64,000 nt of DNA, taken from positions 122,238 through 186,237 of the forward strand of contig NZ_BAYB01000022.1 in the NCBI RefSeq assembly GCF_000685035.1, written 5' to 3'. The notes beneath the pieces are model-generated. The model was given only the letters and a program-made list of their open reading frames with translations. It did no database searches and was not told the origin of the DNA. This document shows, piece by piece, positions 17,825-26,163 of the stretch; the stretch's first letter is position 1, and each line of letters starts with the position of its first letter. This stretch comes from Paraburkholderia ferrariae NBRC 106233. Its GTDB lineage: Bacteria; Pseudomonadota; Gammaproteobacteria; Burkholderiales; Burkholderiaceae. A program made the translations under genes and the position numbers.

Positions 17825-18796
17825 ATGGCCGGATTCAACCAGACAGGATGGCTGGCAGTGCGCCGCGAGTTGTCGCCGCGCGGCAAATGGATGCTGGGGA
17901 TCGGCTCGTTCGTGCTGCCGCTGCTCGTGTGGTGCGTGGTGAGCTACGTGCCCTTTGTCTGGCATCCGCAGATGCTCGTCACGCAGCCGGGCAGCGTCGA
18001 TTACTTCCAGCCCGGTATGCGCGTGGACAAGGACGTCTTTGCCGACGAACTGGCCCATGCCCGCGAGGCGCATACCGCGTTGCCCGCAGGCACGCCGGCG
18101 AACCCCGTCTATCTGCCGGCGCCGCACGAAGTGCTCGAGGCGTTCTATACCGCCTTCACCACGCCGCCGGCTTCGCAGGACGGCGTATGGCTGCACCAGA
18201 GTCTCTGGCACAGTATCCAGATCATCTTCTGGGGCTTTGTCATCTCGTCGCTGGCCGGCGTGCCGCTGGGCATCGTATGCGGCACCTATAGCGCACTGGC
18301 GCGCCTGCAGGAGCCGTTCTTCGAGTTCTTCCGCTATCTGCCCGCACCGGCGTTCGGCGCGCTGATGGTGGCCGTGCTCGGCATTTACGACGCACCCAAG
18401 GTGGCGATCATCGTGATCGGCACGCTGTTCCAGCAGGTGCTCATCGTCGCCAATACCACGCGCAAGCTCGAATACGGCTTGCTCGAAGCGGCGATGACGC
18501 TGGGCACCACGCGCCTGAAGCTGCTCACGCACGTGGTGGTGCCCGGCATCCTGCCCGATCTCTACCGCGACCAGCGCATTCTGCTCGGCTGGGCGTGGAC
18601 TTATCTGATCGTTGCGGAACTCGTGGGTACCAGTTCGGGCATCACCTGGTACATTACGCAGCAGGCCCGCTACCAGCACTTCCAGAACGTGTACGCGGCG
18701 ATCATGATGATCGGCATCATTGGTCTCGGCACGGATCTCGTTCTTGCGTTCGTCGGGCGCAAGCTTTTTCCGTGGGATCGCACGCTGAAGGCGTAG
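17825..18796 (+). CDS. ABC transporter permease of the guanidine operon (SsuC/TauC-like)
   Basis: Inner-membrane permease of 323 residues. After the first helix (about 20-45) there is an unusually long periplasmic loop of some 75 residues (VDYFQPGMRVDKDVF to NPVYLPAPHEVLEAFY), a known feature of the permeases linked to urea carboxylase operons. The cytoplasmic coupling motif is LEAAMTLGTTRLKLLTHVVV, followed by PGILPDLYRDQRILLGWAW. It follows the binding-protein gene by 28 bp. Confidence 0.9.
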   Translation: MAGFNQTGWLAVRRELSPRGKWMLGIGSFVLPLLVWCVVSYVPFVWHPQMLVTQPGSVDYFQPGMRVDKDVFADELAHAREAHTALPAGTPANPVYLPAPHEVLEAFYTAFTTPPASQDGVWLHQSLWHSIQIIFWGFVISSLAGVPLGIVCGTYSALARLQEPFFEFFRYLPAPAFGALMVAVLGIYDAPKVAIIVIGTLFQQVLIVANTTRKLEYGLLEAAMTLGTTRLKLLTHVVVPGILPDLYRDQRILLGWAWTYLIVAELVGTSSGITWYITQQARYQHFQNVYAAIMMIGIIGLGTDLVLAFVGRKLFPWDRTLKA

Positions 18797-18859
18797 CAGG
18801 CGTTTCACGCGTCTGCGCCGCCGCGACGTATTCCGCACCGCTTTTCAAGGACCCGCATC

Positions 18860-19777
18860 ATGTTCAATCCGCAGACCGTTCCCGACTATCTACTTCAGTC
18901 CGATGCGGTACGCGCGCGCTTCGAGCGCCTCAAGGCACGCGAGCCGGTACTCGAAGTGCGCAATCTTACGAAGCGCTTTGTCACGCCGCAGGGCGAGCAC
19001 ACGGCGCTCGCCGACATCAGCATCACCACGCACCGGCGCGAGTTCGTCTGCGTGATCGGCCCTTCGGGCTGCGGCAAATCCACGCTGATCCGCATACTCG
19101 CCGGGCTCGAAACGCAGACGAGCGGCGAGGTGCGGGTGAAAGGGCAGGCCGTGCGCGGCCCGGGTGCGGATCGCGGCATGGTGTTCCAGGGATATACGCT
19201 CTTTCCGTGGCTCACGGTCAAGAAGAACGTGATGTTCGGACTGCGGATGAACGGCCAGGGCGCGGCGCAGGCGGAGCGCGAGGCGCTGCAATGGCTCGAT
19301 CTGGTGGGTCTCGCTCCGTTTGCCCATGCATACCCGCATCAGCTTTCGGGCGGCATGAAGCAGCGTGTGGCGATTGCGCGTGCGCTCGCCAACCGGCCCG
19401 GCATCCTGCTGATGGATGAACCCTTCGGCGCCCTGGACGCGCAGACGCGCGCGAAGATGCAGGCGCATCTGCTCGACATCTGGCGCAACGTCGATATCAC
19501 GATCTTCTTCATCACGCACGATCTGGACGAGGCGATCTTTCTGGCCGACCGCATTCTGGTGCTCAAGGCGCACCCGGGCGAGGTGCAGGAGTTGATCGAG
19601 GTGCCGGTTCCGCGCCCGCGCAGCTACGCACAGTTCACTTCGCCCGAATTTCTCGCAACGCGCGCGCGGCTCGACGCACTCATTCATCCGCCCGAAGAGG
19701 AAGGGGAGCGGCCGGACGAGGAGCGGGTGAAGCCGCACATGATCCGGTTGACCGATGTGAACGACACGGTGGAATGA
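18860..19777 (+). CDS. ABC transporter ATP-binding protein of the guanidine operon (SsuB/TauB-like)
   Basis: Cytoplasmic ATPase of 305 residues with Walker A GPSGCGKSTLIRILAG, Q-loop VFQGYTLFPWLTV, signature LSGGMKQRVAIARAL and Walker B GILLMDEPFGALD. A C-terminal extension of about 50 residues follows the ABC fold, rich in Glu/Arg (PPEEEGERPDEERVKPH). It is the last gene of the riboswitch-controlled operon, 63 bp after the permease. It ends 26 bp before the convergent YciI gene. Confidence 0.92.
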   Translation: MFNPQTVPDYLLQSDAVRARFERLKAREPVLEVRNLTKRFVTPQGEHTALADISITTHRREFVCVIGPSGCGKSTLIRILAGLETQTSGEVRVKGQAVRGPGADRGMVFQGYTLFPWLTVKKNVMFGLRMNGQGAAQAEREALQWLDLVGLAPFAHAYPHQLSGGMKQRVAIARALANRPGILLMDEPFGALDAQTRAKMQAHLLDIWRNVDITIFFITHDLDEAIFLADRILVLKAHPGEVQELIEVPVPRPRSYAQFTSPEFLATRARLDALIHPPEEEGERPDEERVKPHMIRLTDVNDTVE

Positions 19778-19803
19778 CGCGCGTCTTGAAGGCGGCGCTG
19801 CGC

Positions 19804-20106
19804 TCAACGCGGCAGGTGGCTCACCCCGTCGAGATATGCTTTGCGCCAGCGCACGATGCTCACGCGCTCGAAGAGGCGCGCGTGCGTGAACGGATCGCCG
19901 GCGATAAAACGTTCGGCGGCCTCGCGGGTGTCCACGTCCACGATATAGATGCCGCCGCCTGCGTCGCTGCCGTCGTCGTTGAGCTTGGCGCCGCAGGCAA
20001 GCAGCAGGGCCTTGTGCTGCTCGAGAAACGCCAGATGCGCGCTGCGCTCGCGTGCGCGCACGTGGGCGTGGCCCGGTTTGTCGAAGGTTTCGATCAGGTA
20101 AGGCAT
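19804..20106 (-). CDS. YciI-family protein
   Basis: Small soluble protein of 100 residues with a ferredoxin-like YCII fold. It begins MPYLIETFDKPGHAHVRARE and contains DDGSDAGGGIYIVDVDTREA and FIAGDPFTHARLFERVSIVR, close to the YciI consensus with the conserved Asp and His. YciI proteins occur as catabolic-operon accessories or as small lyases. A GTG directly after the upstream stop (20128-20130) would add eight residues; the ATG is preferred because the family starts there. It is the last gene of the unassigned leftward operon. Confidence 0.85.
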   Translation of the reverse strand: MPYLIETFDKPGHAHVRARERSAHLAFLEQHKALLLACGAKLNDDGSDAGGGIYIVDVDTREAAERFIAGDPFTHARLFERVSIVRWRKAYLDGVSHLPR

Positions 20107-20130
20107 GGCGGTTTTCGCGGGGTTCGGCAC

Positions 20131-20415
20131 TTAGTCAGGCACAATCGCCGAAGGGTGCTGCGCGAGCGGCGTCACGCTGATCTTCATGTATGGGAAGAGC
20201 GGCAGCGAACTGAGTATCGTGTGCAGTTCGTCGTTCGATGCCACGTCGAACACGCTGTAGTTCGCGTACTCGCCCACCACGCGCCACAGGTGGCGCCACT
20301 TGCCTTCGTGCTGAAGCTTCTGCGAAAAGGCCTTTTCCTGCGCCTTGAGGGCATCGGCGTAAGCCGGGTCGGTATCGGGTGGAATCTGCACTTGCATGTG
20401 CACGATAAACAGCAT
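20131..20415 (-). CDS. catC: Muconolactone delta-isomerase-like protein (CatC family)
   Basis: Soluble protein of 94 residues, full CatC length. It has the family pattern throughout: MLFIVHMQVQIPPDTDP, KAQEKAFSQKLQHEGKWRHL, VVGEYANYSVFDV and SLPLFPYMKISVTPLAQHPS. CatC isomerises muconolactone to beta-ketoadipate enol-lactone in catechol degradation, but no catA, catB or pca gene is present here. The protein may therefore act on a different lactone or enol made by this operon. The stop is followed immediately by a possible GTG of the YciI gene. The symbol reflects family, not proven role. Confidence 0.85.
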   Translation of the reverse strand: MLFIVHMQVQIPPDTDPAYADALKAQEKAFSQKLQHEGKWRHLWRVVGEYANYSVFDVASNDELHTILSSLPLFPYMKISVTPLAQHPSAIVPD

Positions 20416-20460
20416 GGGTAGCGCTCCTTGATGAACGGGTAGGGGGACGAGGGGCGGCTA

Positions 20461-21789
20461 TCAGCCCCAGACGAGAATCGCCACCGTATAAACGATGCCG
20501 ATCCAGAACATCATGATGACCGTGTAGCCCATGATGTCCTTGAGCTTGAGCTTCGAGAGCGCCAGCGCGGGCAGAATCCAGAACGGCTGGACGAGATCGT
20601 TCCACGCGTTGCCCAGCATGACGGCCATCGAGGTATGCGGCACCGAAGCGCCAATCGACTTCGCGGCCTCGATCATGAACGGGCCCTGCACGACCCAGTG
20701 GCCGCCGCCCGAAGGCGCGAAGAAGTTGATGAAGAACGAGCTGACGAGGCCCCAGAACGGCAGCGTGGCGGGTGTCGCGACGTTCACGAAGGCATGCGAG
20801 AACGTGTTGACGAGACCCGAGGACGCCATGATGGCCATGATGCCGGCGTAGAACGGATACTGCAGGATGATGCCGCTGATGGTGCGGATGCCTTCGTTGA
20901 GCTTCTCGACGTAGCGGATCGGCGTGCCGAGCAGGATGATGCCGAGAAACAGGATGAAGAAGTTGATGAGGTTCAGGTCGATCGAGCCGCCCTCGTAGAA
21001 GTGCAGCCCCACATAGCCCATGCCGATCAGGCCGATCACGTAGCTCAGAAGGCGGCTGTTGTTGAGCCGGTTCGCAAACGTCTTGCCTTCGTCGAGATCG
21101 AGCGCGACCGGGCCCGCCTTCGGTGCGGCTTCGGCGTTGCGGTCGATTTCCTTCACGCTCTGGCCCGCCTTGGGATGCAGCCACGCGTTGAGCAGCGGCA
21201 GCGTAACGATGACCACGAGGCTCGTGACGAGCATGACGGGCGAGAAAATCGTTTCGGAGAGCGGAACGACGCCCATCTGCGCTTCGAGCGGGTGCCCCCT
21301 GGTGGAGATGAGCACCGGAATGCTCGCGGAGAGGCCGAGACCGTAGAGCGTGAAGCCGCTATAGGCAGAGGCGATGATGAGCGGGTAGTGCACGCCCTTC
21401 ACGCGCAGCGCGAGCTTGCGCGCAACGATGCCGCCCACCACGAGGCCGAAGCCCCAGTTCAGATAGCTGCCGATGCCGCCCACCAGCGTGGCGACGATCA
21501 CGGCCATGCGCGGGTCGTTCACGCGGGCGACGAGACGGTCGAGAAAGCGGTCGGTGAGGGGGGCCGTTGCAAGCACATAGCCCATGGCGAGGATCACCGC
21601 CATCTGCGTGGTGAAGGCGAGCAGCGCCCAGAAGCCCTTGCCCCAGCTCGTGGTGAGCGCCGTGATGGCCTGGCCTTGCACGAGTACGGCCAGCGCCATG
21701 GTGAGCAGCGTGAGGCCGATTGCGAACACGAAGGGATCGGGCAGATAGCGGCGCATCAGCTCCGTGAAGAAGGCGGTGATCTTTTGCAT
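20461..21789 (-). CDS. atoE: Short-chain fatty acid transporter, AtoE family
   Basis: Inner-membrane carrier of 442 residues with about 12 hydrophobic helices. It begins MQKITAFFTELMRRYLPDPF, the standard AtoE start. Other family segments are GFWALLAFTTQMAVILAMGY, NWGFGLVVGGIVARKLA and FFINFFAPSGGGHWVVQGPF. AtoE-type carriers take up short-chain (hydroxy)acids or ketoacids. It is placed after the CryL-like dehydrogenase with a 70 bp gap, so it probably imports the substrate of the operon. The frame is open to 22056, but the real ATG is clear from the family. Confidence 0.92.
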   Translation of the reverse strand: MQKITAFFTELMRRYLPDPFVFAIGLTLLTMALAVLVQGQAITALTTSWGKGFWALLAFTTQMAVILAMGYVLATAPLTDRFLDRLVARVNDPRMAVIVATLVGGIGSYLNWGFGLVVGGIVARKLALRVKGVHYPLIIASAYSGFTLYGLGLSASIPVLISTRGHPLEAQMGVVPLSETIFSPVMLVTSLVVIVTLPLLNAWLHPKAGQSVKEIDRNAEAAPKAGPVALDLDEGKTFANRLNNSRLLSYVIGLIGMGYVGLHFYEGGSIDLNLINFFILFLGIILLGTPIRYVEKLNEGIRTISGIILQYPFYAGIMAIMASSGLVNTFSHAFVNVATPATLPFWGLVSSFFINFFAPSGGGHWVVQGPFMIEAAKSIGASVPHTSMAVMLGNAWNDLVQPFWILPALALSKLKLKDIMGYTVIMMFWIGIVYTVAILVWG

Positions 21790-21859
21790 GCGAATGTCTC
21801 TGTCCTGGTCGTAATCGTTATGATCTTGCGCTCGGGTTTCGTTCGAGCGGGTGAGGGTT

Positions 21860-22831
21860 TCAGTCTGCTTCGTTGTCCTGAATCTGTTTCTGTTCCTTGC
21901 GGTGGCGCGCGAGACGCATGAGCTCGCGGTCGCGCCAGGCCACTCGCGCCTCCCACTGGTCGAGCGGCAGCGCGCTGCGCCGCTGGGCTTCCACGCGCGC
22001 GACGAGTTCGGGCGTCCACGGGTCGTGCTGGCCGCGCTCCGCGCCCATGCGGGCATAGGCGGGCCCCATCTTCTGCGCGTGCGAGGCGATCCCGCCGCGC
22101 GTGTTCAGATCGACGGTTTCGAACGGGCCGATCACGGACCAGCGCGGGCCGAGCCCTTCGCGCATCACACGGTCGATGTCTTCCACGCTGGCCACGCCGT
22201 CGCGCACGAGGCAATACGCCTCGCGCAGCACGGCGCCTTGCAGCCGGTTGAAAATGAAACCTTCCACTTCCTTGTGCACGGTGACGGGGCGCAGCCCGGC
22301 TTCGCTGAAGAGGTCGATGGCGCGCGCCGTGGCCGCGTCGGAGGTGAACGGCGCCGGCACGATTTCGACTACGGGGATCAGGTAGGGCGGATTGCCTGGA
22401 TGCGCGACGAGGCAGCGCGCGCGTCCGGGCAACGCTGCATCGACGAACTTCGATGCCGCGAGAAACGACGACGCGCTCGCGAGAATTGCATGCGCCGGTG
22501 CGGCACGGTCCATCTGCTCGAAGAGTTCGCGCTTGATTTCCGCACGCTCGGGCGCGCATTCCTGAACGAGGTCGGCTTCGGCCGCTGCGGCAGCGAGCGT
22601 ATCGACGATTTCCACGCGCGCAGCGATGGCGTTTGCGGTTTCGTCGAGCAAGCCGTGGTGTGCGAGGTCGGACAGGCGCAGCGCGATCTCGCGAGGCACG
22701 GCGGCGCGGCGCTCCGCGTCGGGATCGTAGAGCCGCACGCGCCAGCCCGCGCGCGCGAACACCACGGCGAAGGCAACGCCGATGCTGCCCGCGCCGACTA
22801 TTGCGGCGCGGCGGGTGGCGGGAGCGGTCAT
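21860..22831 (-). CDS. 3-hydroxyacyl-CoA dehydrogenase-fold NAD-dependent dehydrogenase, CryL/L-gulonate 3-dehydrogenase-like
   Basis: Soluble dehydrogenase of 323 residues. It has an N-terminal Rossmann motif AAIVGAGSIGVAFAVVFARA, catalytic-type segments CLVAHPGNPPYLIPVVEIVP and FIFNRLQGAVLREAYCLV, and RWSVIGPFETVDLNTRGG. The HP.NPP motif and the GPFET-LN segment are shared with lambda-crystallin/L-gulonate 3-dehydrogenase and L-carnitine dehydrogenase, not with fatty-acid FadB. It therefore probably oxidises a free 3-hydroxy acid to a 3-keto acid. ATG at 22829-22831 lies 2 bp from the SDR stop. The C-terminal tail is charged (RHRKEQKQIQDNEAD). Confidence 0.85.
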   Translation of the reverse strand: MTAPATRRAAIVGAGSIGVAFAVVFARAGWRVRLYDPDAERRAAVPREIALRLSDLAHHGLLDETANAIAARVEIVDTLAAAAAEADLVQECAPERAEIKRELFEQMDRAAPAHAILASASSFLAASKFVDAALPGRARCLVAHPGNPPYLIPVVEIVPAPFTSDAATARAIDLFSEAGLRPVTVHKEVEGFIFNRLQGAVLREAYCLVRDGVASVEDIDRVMREGLGPRWSVIGPFETVDLNTRGGIASHAQKMGPAYARMGAERGQHDPWTPELVARVEAQRRSALPLDQWEARVAWRDRELMRLARHRKEQKQIQDNEAD

Positions 22832-22833
22832 CG

Positions 22834-23535
22834 TCACACTCCCGCTACGCCGACTGTCATGCCGCCGCACACGTACAGCACCTGGCCCGTGACGAAGCCG
22901 CTGCGCGCGTCGAGCAGATACGAGGCAGCATGGGCGATGTCGTCGGGCGTGCCCACGCGCCTGACCGGCACGGCGTCGATGATGGCTTGGGTGCGCGGCG
23001 CGCCCGGCGGGTTCGCGCGGTCGAAGAGTTCGGTGCGGATGGGACCCGGGCCGATCGCGTTCGCGGTGATGCCGAAGGCGCCCAGTTCGAGCGCCCAGAC
23101 GCGCGTCATGCCGATCAGTGCGGCCTTCGTCGCCGAGTAGGCGGTGCGCAGTTCCTTGCCGAGCGCCGCGCGCGAGGACATATTGAGGATGCGCCCGAAG
23201 CCCGCCGCTTTCATGCCGGGCAGGAGCGCCTGCATGCACTGCTGCGCGCAGCGCACGTTGAGCGCCCACGCGCGTTCGAGTTCGTCGAGCGTCTGGTGCT
23301 GTGCATCGGCGGGCAGCACGACGCCCACATTGTTGATGAGGCGCGTGATCGGGCCGCCTTCCAGCGCGCGGGCCAGCGCGGCGGCGGTGGCTTTTACGTC
23401 GGAGAGATCGGCGATCAGTCCATCGCCCACGCGGTCGATGACCACGGCTTCATAGCCGTCCGCTTCGCAGCGCGCGGCGCACGCGGCGCCGATGCCGGCG
23501 GCGCCGCCGGTAATCAAGACTCGTTCTTTTGCCAT
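22834..23535 (-). CDS. Short-chain dehydrogenase/reductase (SDR)
   Basis: Soluble NAD(P)-dependent oxidoreductase of 233 residues. It has the glycine motif TGGAAGIGAACAARCEADGY, then VVIDRVGDGLIADLSD, NNVG, catalytic Ser in MSSRAALGKEL and YSATK, and the C-terminal GFVTGQVLYVCGGMTVG. The classical SDR tetrad (Asn, Ser, Tyr, Lys) is intact. Asp after the second strand (VIDR) suggests NAD rather than NADP. It lies between the cyclase-family gene and the CryL-like dehydrogenase and is translationally close to the latter. The substrate is unknown. Confidence 0.9.
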   Translation of the reverse strand: MAKERVLITGGAAGIGAACAARCEADGYEAVVIDRVGDGLIADLSDVKATAAALARALEGGPITRLINNVGVVLPADAQHQTLDELERAWALNVRCAQQCMQALLPGMKAAGFGRILNMSSRAALGKELRTAYSATKAALIGMTRVWALELGAFGITANAIGPGPIRTELFDRANPPGAPRTQAIIDAVPVRRVGTPDDIAHAASYLLDARSGFVTGQVLYVCGGMTVGVAGV

Positions 23536-23596
23536 GATGGGAATGCGTCGGTGCAGGGTGGAATCGATAGCGAGCGAATGAAATGCGCCGGGCCGC

Positions 23597-24649
23597 TCAG
23601 ACCGTGGCGACCGGCGTGACCGGCGAGCCCATCGCGCCGGGCAGACGCAGCGGCGGCGCGGTCAGCATGAAGCGCGAGCGGCCATGCGCGCGCAGCCACT
23701 CGGCCAGTTCGCGCAGATACCAGAGTTCGCCCAGCGGCAGGCCGAGCTTGAACAGGCAGTGGTGGTGCAGCGGCATCAGCGGATGCTCGCCCTGCGTGGC
23801 CGGCGCGCGCGCCGGGTAGCGCTCCACCGCGTAGTTGTCGGCGGCGAGCGCGGCGATGCCCGAATCGGTAATCCATTGCAGCAGGCGTTCGTCGCGGCCA
23901 TCGAGTGCGCTGCAATGATTCGCGAGGACCGCTTCGTCGGGCTGGCGGTTCATTTCGAGAATCATTTCCGCGAAGCCGGTGCGCAGCAGGAGCATGTCGC
24001 CGCGCTCCACCACGATGTTGTCTTTCGCAATCACGTCCATCAGATCGTCGTAGCCCACGGTGCGCAGCGCGCGCCCGTAGTGCGCGACGAAATCGATCAG
24101 CACGCCGCGGCCCTGCATGCCCTTCACGGCCAGGTTTTCGATGCCCAGCACGTCGGCATGGCTGTGTTCGCCGCCGCAGGCGTGCGGCGCATATCCGTCG
24201 TCGGCGCGGTATTCCATCGGGCCGACGATGTCCTCGTTCGCGCGATAGCCGTTGTAGTAGACGCTTTCCGCCACGCCGTCGCCATTGGCGTCGAAACGCG
24301 CGCCCACGTGCGCGAGCGAGTCCCACTGTGTCGAATACTGGAGCGAGAGCAGCACCTGGTCGTCGCTGACCACGTCGGTCGCGCTGGCCTCGTTGCGCGC
24401 GAACGGGAAGTTCACGTAGGGCAGGCCGTCGCGAAAGGTCGGGCGCAACACGGGCGGGTGGCGCCGAACGTTGAGCTTGCTTTCGCCCGGAAAGTCGAGC
24501 GGCAGCGAGAGCGAAAAGCTCAGGCCCGCGCGGATCTCCTGCGCGCCCTTGAGCACCTGCTCCGTGCCGATCAGATTCGGGCGGCCCAGTTGATCGTCGG
24601 GCCCGAAGTCGCCCCAGTTGGACCCTTCGGGCCGGTTCTTCCAACGCAT
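23597..24649 (-). CDS. Cyclase-family (PF04199-type) metal-dependent hydrolase
   Basis: Soluble protein of 350 residues in the long bacterial branch of the cyclase/kynurenine formamidase-like family. It starts MRWKNRPEGSNWGDFGPDDQ and contains LGRPNLIGTEQVLKGAQEIR. The metal-site region reads DSLAHVGARFDANGDGVAES and then YYNGY, where short members have HxGTHxDxxxH. RGVLIDFVAHYG and DMLLLRTGF are also typical. Such enzymes hydrolyse or lactonise amides and lactones. It is the first catabolic gene after the IclR regulator (54 bp) and is likely an early or ring-opening step. Confidence 0.85.
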   Translation of the reverse strand: MRWKNRPEGSNWGDFGPDDQLGRPNLIGTEQVLKGAQEIRAGLSFSLSLPLDFPGESKLNVRRHPPVLRPTFRDGLPYVNFPFARNEASATDVVSDDQVLLSLQYSTQWDSLAHVGARFDANGDGVAESVYYNGYRANEDIVGPMEYRADDGYAPHACGGEHSHADVLGIENLAVKGMQGRGVLIDFVAHYGRALRTVGYDDLMDVIAKDNIVVERGDMLLLRTGFAEMILEMNRQPDEAVLANHCSALDGRDERLLQWITDSGIAALAADNYAVERYPARAPATQGEHPLMPLHHHCLFKLGLPLGELWYLRELAEWLRAHGRSRFMLTAPPLRLPGAMGSPVTPVATV

Positions 24650-24703
24650 CGTATGTCTCCTGCCATGCGGTCTACGGCGAACTCGCGCCGCGTCCTTCGC
24701 TGC

Positions 24704-25444
24704 TCATGCGAGCAGCGAGGGCGGAATCTGCGCATAGACCTCGAGCAGCGCCTTCACCGCGTTCTGCTCGTTCTTCAAAAGCCGCGCCTTGGGCGCGCCG
24801 ATGACGAGCGCGAACGCTTCGCCGTGAATCCGGAAACCGCGCGCGAGACCCGCCACGTCCTCCACGCTTTCGCCCGTCGAGCGATGCCAGCCGTCGATCA
24901 CGCCCTGCTCGATCTCGCACTCGAACGTTGCGCGATCAACCACCGTGCCGCCGGGGGCGACGGAGAGCGGCTCGCAACGGTCCAGCAGCTTGCGCCGCAC
25001 CGCCGGGTCGAGCGCGCCGAGCAGCGCCTTGCCCGCCGCGCTCGCGACAGTCATGAAGCCGCCCGGTTCGTCGCTGTAGCGGATCTTCTGGCGCGACTCC
25101 ATGACGTCCAGATAGACCACGCGATTGCCCGCGAGCGTGGCGAGCGCGGCGGTTTCGCCGGTGGCGTCGCGCAGCGCCGAGAGGAGCGGCTGGAAGGCCA
25201 GCGTGAGCGGGTCCTCGCTGCAGATGTCGCGCGCCACGTGCAACAGCCGCTGCGTGGGGTAGTAGCCGGCCTTCACGCCCGGCGCGTACAGATAGCCTTT
25301 TGCCACCATCGTCTGCAACAGCGCGTGGCAGCTCGACAGCGGGATCTCGGTTCGACGCGCGATCTCGCTGTAGATCATGGGCTGCCGGACTTCGGCAAAG
25401 AGGTTGATCACGTCGAAGACGCGCACTGCAGTTTTCACATCCAT
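24704..25444 (-). CDS. IclR-family transcriptional regulator
   Basis: DNA-binding regulator of 246 residues. A winged helix-turn-helix at about 1-65 (VRVFDVINLFAEVRQPMIYS then EIARRTEIPLSSCHALLQTM) is followed by the IclR effector domain (GETAALATLAGNRVVYLDVM, ASAAGKALLGAL). It lies just upstream of the cyclase-to-YciI operon on the same strand and most likely controls it. The start at 25442-25444 is chosen because the HTH begins directly afterwards. The frame is open much further (to 26128) but crosses non-coding sequence and an opposite-strand gene. Confidence 0.88.
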   Translation of the reverse strand: MDVKTAVRVFDVINLFAEVRQPMIYSEIARRTEIPLSSCHALLQTMVAKGYLYAPGVKAGYYPTQRLLHVARDICSEDPLTLAFQPLLSALRDATGETAALATLAGNRVVYLDVMESRQKIRYSDEPGGFMTVASAAGKALLGALDPAVRRKLLDRCEPLSVAPGGTVVDRATFECEIEQGVIDGWHRSTGESVEDVAGLARGFRIHGEAFALVIGAPKARLLKNEQNAVKALLEVYAQIPPSLLA

Positions 25445-25846
25445 GAGAATATTATCGGCATATCGATAGCATGATGACAATAGCCTTTCGGGTAAACACC
25501 TGGGCGGCTTGGGGTGGGTGCCCCTTTTCGGGGCGCATTCTTCGCCGCGAATTAATCCTCGCGCGGCAGTTGCGCACCGTGAAACCCAGCCGGAATCCGC
25601 GCGGGCAGGTGCACGGTTGCCACCGGTCCGGCACCCAGGTCGCTCGCATCGAGCGCCACCTGTCACCGGTATCCGTCGCGCTGCGATAGACGCAACGGGG
25701 AATCCGGCACCCGGCACGAACACGGGCTCGGTGTTCCGGTCGCCGGACGTTACGGCGTAGCGTTCGAGTGCGCAGGCGCGCCTCCGGAGTACCATTGCCC
25801 CATCGCGCAAGACAGGCGATGAGACGAGCCGGAGGGGAGGTGCGCC
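25445..25846. other. Intergenic region between the IclR gene and a divergent lipoprotein gene
   Basis: About 400 bp that should hold the leftward iclR promoter and the rightward lipoprotein promoter. A 15-bp stem-loop (GCCCC-TTTTC-GGGGC, 25520-25534) is visible but has no following T run. No gene with credible coding character was seen, and no operator could be assigned by eye. Confidence 0.4.
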
Positions 25847-26131
25847 ATGTTCGCGATGCGTTGCCTGAAGCTTTTCGCGGTCATCGGCCTGTGTGCCGTG
25901 GCCGCGGCATGCGTGCACGTGGAAGGATCGTCGCCGCCGCCGGCCCGGCCCGTCGTCGTCAAGCCGGCCAGTTCGTGTCTCACGCCGAATCACGACATCG
26001 TTGCCGACGGCACCGTCGTCCATCGATGCGCCTTGCCGGGCCAGACTGTCACGCAGTGCCCGCAGTACCTCTGCCAGCGATGCAACAACGGCACCTGGAC
26101 CAGCGAATACACTTGCCGGTTGTCGCAATGA
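25847..26131 (+). CDS. Small cysteine-rich lipoprotein, function unknown
   Basis: Predicted lipoprotein of 94 residues. The signal peptide ends in a lipobox (AVAAAC), so the mature protein is lipid-anchored. The remaining sequence has a Pro-rich linker (SSPPPARPVVVKP) and a compact domain with several cysteines (SCLTPN, VHRCALPG, CPQYLCQRCNNG, YTCRLSQ), probably disulfide-stabilised in the periplasm. A strong GGAGG precedes the ATG by 6 bp; a second in-frame ATG three codons later is possible. I do not recognise the family. It lies 32 bp before the sensor kinase gene, so co-transcription is possible. Confidence 0.7.
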   Translation: MFAMRCLKLFAVIGLCAVAAACVHVEGSSPPPARPVVVKPASSCLTPNHDIVADGTVVHRCALPGQTVTQCPQYLCQRCNNGTWTSEYTCRLSQ

Positions 26132-26163
26132 AACCAGATGACCGGCGCGACCGAACGTAATCC

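Noticed and set aside
25520..25534. GC-rich stem-loop considered as a terminator
   Set aside because: No T tract follows, and it lies in a divergent promoter region.
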